NCBI GenBank assembly: GCA_036940085.1
Contig: JALLBK010000296.1
Coordinates: 1 to 27,431, forward strand
Direction: 5' to 3'
DNA from: Discostella pseudostelligera
Lineage: Eukaryota; Bacillariophyta; Thalassiosirophyceae; Thalassiosirales; Thalassiosiraceae
Length of the DNA stretch: 27,431 nucleotides
A program made the translations under genes and the position numbers. Below the pieces are notes generated by a model. The model saw only the letters and a program-made list of their open reading frames with translations, searched no databases and was not told the DNA's origin. This document shows positions 27,101 through 27,431 of this stretch, piece by piece. Numbering within the stretch: the stretch's first letter is position 1; each line of letters opens with the position of its first letter.

Positions 27101-27136
27101 GTCCATTGTCGACATCGTTTCAGGTCGGGGAGGCAT
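24119..27136 (-). CDS. WW-domain protein with CxxC zinc-binding-like motif and Rossmann-like region
   Basis: Single exon, 1005 residues from ATG at 27136 (MPPRPETMSTMDDDAND); the frame is open further up but begins there without an ATG. In order: Lys/Arg-rich low complexity, 13-residue poly-Gln (DNA 26804-26842), a possible zinc site C173-x2-C176 ... C210-x2-C213-x4-C218, and a folded central region of about 360-640. That region contains L-V-L-G449-1-type motif L-G-E-G-R-T-P-R-T-A-I-L-A with A-I-D-P-T-L downstream, resembling a nucleotide- or SAM-type Rossmann loop, then L-V-I-I-A-I-Q-P and T-T-L-V-S-L-R-P. An Asp run (about DNA 25205-25237), basic coiled-coil-like sequence and a WW domain follow: L-P-A-G-W839-N-A-F-V-D ... 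Y-Y-Y-A-N ... S-T-W862-D-L-P, with both Trp present. WW domains bind Pro-rich partners. No named orthologue is recognised; the central domain is unassigned. Confidence 0.82.
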   Translation of the reverse strand: MPPRPETMSTMDDDANDSFSFAAATATPKNEASATTTNKKKKQSRNKSKERTRHSNSNNHPTGMSVSQFHKGQQSMQDAAVARSKSEMARMQRQQSPSQQQQQQQQQQQQQRRNSVNSSSTNGNNQAAAAVVPANAPTKLEKVVDVVPSDHPAATYDHSPNSIFPTPQTHRTCHLCHRSLPRSKFSERDSSLSPAYITGNNNNNTHGMTCRTCTMTLCAARLSPNPTNMQQLLLQYAMRSHEMGSEILLAALQSAAISGEEGVDNSELVKRMILAGQEGDMNNSAMSMILRERSINSSSYFTNELELRNSSRGINNDRHFNEEMNRRPSSVADCKYIDTLLGMPCYLNINALGVFGSSAEVSGSLAALEAVRLYGTVGGASGDGEEGEDGDGGYHRYFVPHDCDGRPVLSGEERLDNSNSSRSKGGNSCGSGFDNIIDPRSIVCLVLGEGRTPRTAILASQHYGWTTIAIDPTLSEDWDGYHDDAPNFVGYGGSLPEFMDDYDDDGSGMMMGRRRKSELTESMNSTMREYPPRHLVIIAIQPLHSSPAVRLRDNGHINELRARYGDVPTTLVSLRPIPETNWFSPSARMEDGAVGPRRSKLEEDMGYEPNFSYVDEGIFSECRQVEVWNFHNADDDDDDDDDDDYYSDEEAYEDGEDGVAEAAGEEKEAMEEERLGSIDTENEEAHTRNASKKKIGEEQVQQRGKSDHHHYVPPAKQSPKKKNEWLEARVAEYKNQQRKAKKYNEEHNESFNTLSTKGTVDTRRVSEVLENPHDIANQCRGHDESDNSSVWSPQDEDALNRVWDKAMSVYDEQQSLSSHQQQNDDNAKRIPHENLPAGWNAFVDPASGDYYYANSETGESTWDLPSCSPDDVVRNCQDEHNRDDDSVASKMSELTSDDQPSAAAANKKGSDAPSSMQYKPKQNPRLSAILDNDSQSHLDDQSSVSSGIAALNRWNMSETNLSSHSNDTPSSQERRGSPSLKQQPWHKKDNDEMENGDSFIFDDYY
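26804..26842 (-). repeat. CAA/CAG trinucleotide array encoding poly-Gln
   Basis: Thirteen consecutive Gln codons (CAA and CAG mixed) in the N-terminal part of the WW-domain gene. The mixed codons suggest it is less slippage-prone than a pure array. Confidence 0.9.
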
Positions 27137-27431
27137 AGTGTTGATAATATGAGTAATTTCCAAGGCTGTGATGTGACGGTCGAAGACGATTGTTCCATAT
27201 GACGAGATCACGCTATCGTATTTTATGTATTCCGGTGACACCGATGCTGGATGCTCAACGTAATGCTTGTTGGTTGCTGAAAGCCATTGCGAGCAGCGTT
27301 TTGATCGGGGTGGTCGGCTCGGCCGGCAACTTTTGGTGAATGGACTGGAGCGAGGACAAAGGGAGCCGGCTGAGCCGGTAGGCCGAGTGGGCTGATGTTT
27401 GAAGAGCCCTTCGTGGCTCGAAAAAGGGGCT
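27137..27431. other. Upstream region of the WW-domain gene; GC-rich inverted motifs at the window edge
   Basis: No gene is recognised. Several short GC-rich inverted motifs cluster at about 27315-27395 (GGCTCGGCCGGC, AGCCGGCTGAGCCGG, AGGCCGAG). A small stem GAGCC/GGCTC lies at about 27403-27418, and CCCTT and AAGGGG flank the last 25 bases. No tRNA could be folded from it. Confidence 0.3.

Noticed and set aside
26763..27152. Plus-strand ORF with poly-Cys and poly-Leu
   Set aside because: Antisense translation of the poly-Gln array of the WW-domain gene.
1..27431. CRISPR arrays, tRNA/rRNA genes, bacterial operons, insertion sequences
   Set aside because: No regular repeat-spacer series, no tRNA cloverleaf, no rRNA-like sequence, no transposase; the gene structure is eukaryotic.
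27310..27431. tRNA or structured RNA at the right edge
   Set aside because: GC-rich inverted motifs are present, but no T-arm/anticodon arrangement could be fitted, and the sequence is cut by the window edge.

Overview
This window looks like nuclear DNA of a diatom, most likely a centric Thalassiosira/Cyclotella-type species. The evidence is short GT-AG introns (about 130-280 nt), proteins rich in Ser/Thr/Asn/Asp homopolymers, a small HSP whose leader has Phe after the predicted signal-peptide cleavage site (the rule for import into complex plastids), and a ubiquitin-activating enzyme with an N-terminal signal peptide, as expected for the SELMA import machinery of secondary red plastids. The species assignment is inference from gene content; no marker gene is present.

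Layout: (1) 1-3830 minus, a large Ser/Asn-rich type II membrane protein, open at the left edge; (2) 4153-4680 plus, a two-exon thioredoxin-like Rdx (SelW/SelH-type) protein with an in-frame TGA where the family has selenocysteine; (3) 5045-5662 minus, an unknown basic protein; (4) 6045-8174 plus, a TM9SF/nonaspanin; (5) 8328-8495 minus, a doubtful 55-codon ORF; (6) 8874-9440 minus, a 96-residue unknown protein with a 10-nt first coding exon; (7) 10022-12698 plus, a CAMK-type kinase fused to two cyclic-nucleotide-binding-like domains and EF-hands; (8) 12951-13628 minus, a probably plastid-targeted HSP20, divergent from two tandem near-identical HSP20 genes at 14063-14536 and 15013-15486 plus; (9) 15821-16816 minus, an MgtE-type divalent cation channel/transporter; (10) 17591-18720 minus, a cysteine-repeat surface protein with a GPI-type tail and a 5' end that cannot be resolved; (11) 19703-24040 plus, a ubiquitin E1 with signal peptide, probably symbiont-specific sUba1; (12) 24119-27136 minus, a WW-domain protein.

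Genes mostly alternate in strand, giving short shared divergent promoters (3831-4152, 5663-6044, 9441-10021, 13629-14062, 18721-19702) and convergent 3' ends. Four of the five divergent promoters carry one or more copies of an ATGGCGG(G) motif. The HSP20 promoter lacks it and has instead a CTCCATCGATTTC element about 150 bp upstream of both tandem genes. Several genes are linked to proteostasis or organelle biology (three HSP20s, the E1, TM9SF), but nothing shows that the window is one functional cluster.

The most interesting items are the candidate selenoprotein with Ser in place of the usual first redox Cys (SxxU), which no single-frame ORF scan would find; the HAD (non-RD) kinase with two cNMP-like domains that both lack the conserved Glu; and the six-Cys repeat surface protein whose start is apparently broken.
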